64,000 nucleotides of DNA from Clostridium bornimense (GTDB lineage Bacteria > Bacillota > Clostridia > Clostridiales > Clostridiaceae): the NCBI RefSeq assembly GCF_018917145.1, contig NZ_JAHLOD010000009.1, positions 1 to 64,000 on the forward strand, given 5' to 3'. Below, one piece after another: positions 63,961 through 64,000 of the stretch (position 1 is the first letter of the stretch; each line of letters starts with the position of its first letter). Both the position numbers and the translations under genes were made by a program. The notes under the pieces are model-generated. The model was not told the origin of the DNA. It saw nothing but the letters and a program-made list of their open reading frames with translations, and ran no database searches.

Positions 63961-64000
63961 ATGAAGAGAAGGCTTAACTTGAAAAACCTTGTGATTACTG
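63961..64000 (+). CDS. divIC: probable septum formation initiator DivIC/FtsB family (partial)
   Basis: An ATG at 63961, after AGGGG about 13 nt upstream, opens a frame MKRRLNLKNLVIT cut by the window end. The basic start leading into a hydrophobic stretch, and the place after yabQ, match divIC. The call rests mostly on gene order. Confidence 0.55.
   Translation, partial: MKRRLNLKNLVIT

Overview
The window is chromosomal DNA from a low-GC, endospore-forming member of the Clostridia, most likely Clostridium sensu stricto. The base composition is strongly AT-rich, and the ribosome-binding sites are AGGAGG-type. Spore genes are present throughout: csp/sleC germination genes, spoVG, spoVT, a spoVB-like flippase, yabP and yabQ. 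The right third keeps the conserved Firmicute order glmU-prs ... pth-mfd-prsA-spoVT-flippase-mazG-hup-rqcP-yabP-yabQ-divIC. I cannot name the species.

Layout. 1-2.5 kb: tail of an unknown gene, then a minus-strand block (DUF3783-like protein, cyclophilin, STAS-like DUF4325, glutamate racemase). 2.6-9.2 kb: HD-GYP protein, then the germination pair, a fused double subtilase (Csp-type) and the SleC cortex hydrolase it would activate. 9.3-19.8 kb: YkvI-type transporter, lipoprotein, radical SAM protein, ComB-like phosphatase, GalT-like protein, membrane MutS-like ATPase, RlmI-type methyltransferase and an ABC-F ATPase. 19.9-23.7 kb: an accessory, decaying stretch. It holds a [2Fe-2S] BFD-like protein, a TetR pseudogene with an in-frame stop, a shattered copper-type P-ATPase interrupted by a dispersed repeat, a J-domain-like membrane protein lacking HPD, and a tandem duplication of a 33-codon gene with its own control region and terminator. 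23.7-31.1 kb: two PHP-family proteins, a probable guanidine-IV riboswitch with its MATE exporter, a TraB/GumN protein, the TIGR03915/TIGR03916 DNA-repair pair and an ATC-hydrolase-like protein.

31.1-39.6 kb is a type I-B CRISPR-Cas effector locus: small HTH gene, cas6, cas8, cas7, cas5, cas3, leader, and an array of 25 identical 29-nt repeats with 24 spacers. cas1, cas2 and cas4 are absent. The most interesting signal lies just upstream of the cas operon. It is a self-contained, terminator-bounded small RNA unit made of two degenerate copies of the same CRISPR repeat flanking a 32-nt pseudo-spacer. The start of that pseudo-spacer partly matches a site with a 5' CCT (a plausible I-B PAM) between the putative cas promoter and the first gene. 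This is the expected architecture of a crRNA-like regulatory or antitoxin RNA (CreR/CreA class) that would direct Cascade to its own operon.

39.7-64 kb: ClC channel, tRNA-Pro, murC, purR, spoVG, glmU, prs, a pantothenate operon (PanG-like ketopantoate reductase, panB, panC, panD), an OmpR/HisKA two-component system followed by an HtrA/PDZ-like probable pseudoprotease, then the pth-to-divIC block. A family of dispersed intergenic repeats (GGCACAR heptamers plus a GAAATTCC/GGAATTTC palindrome) recurs at least six times. One copy forms the 3' end of a coding region and another interrupts the P-ATPase remnant.
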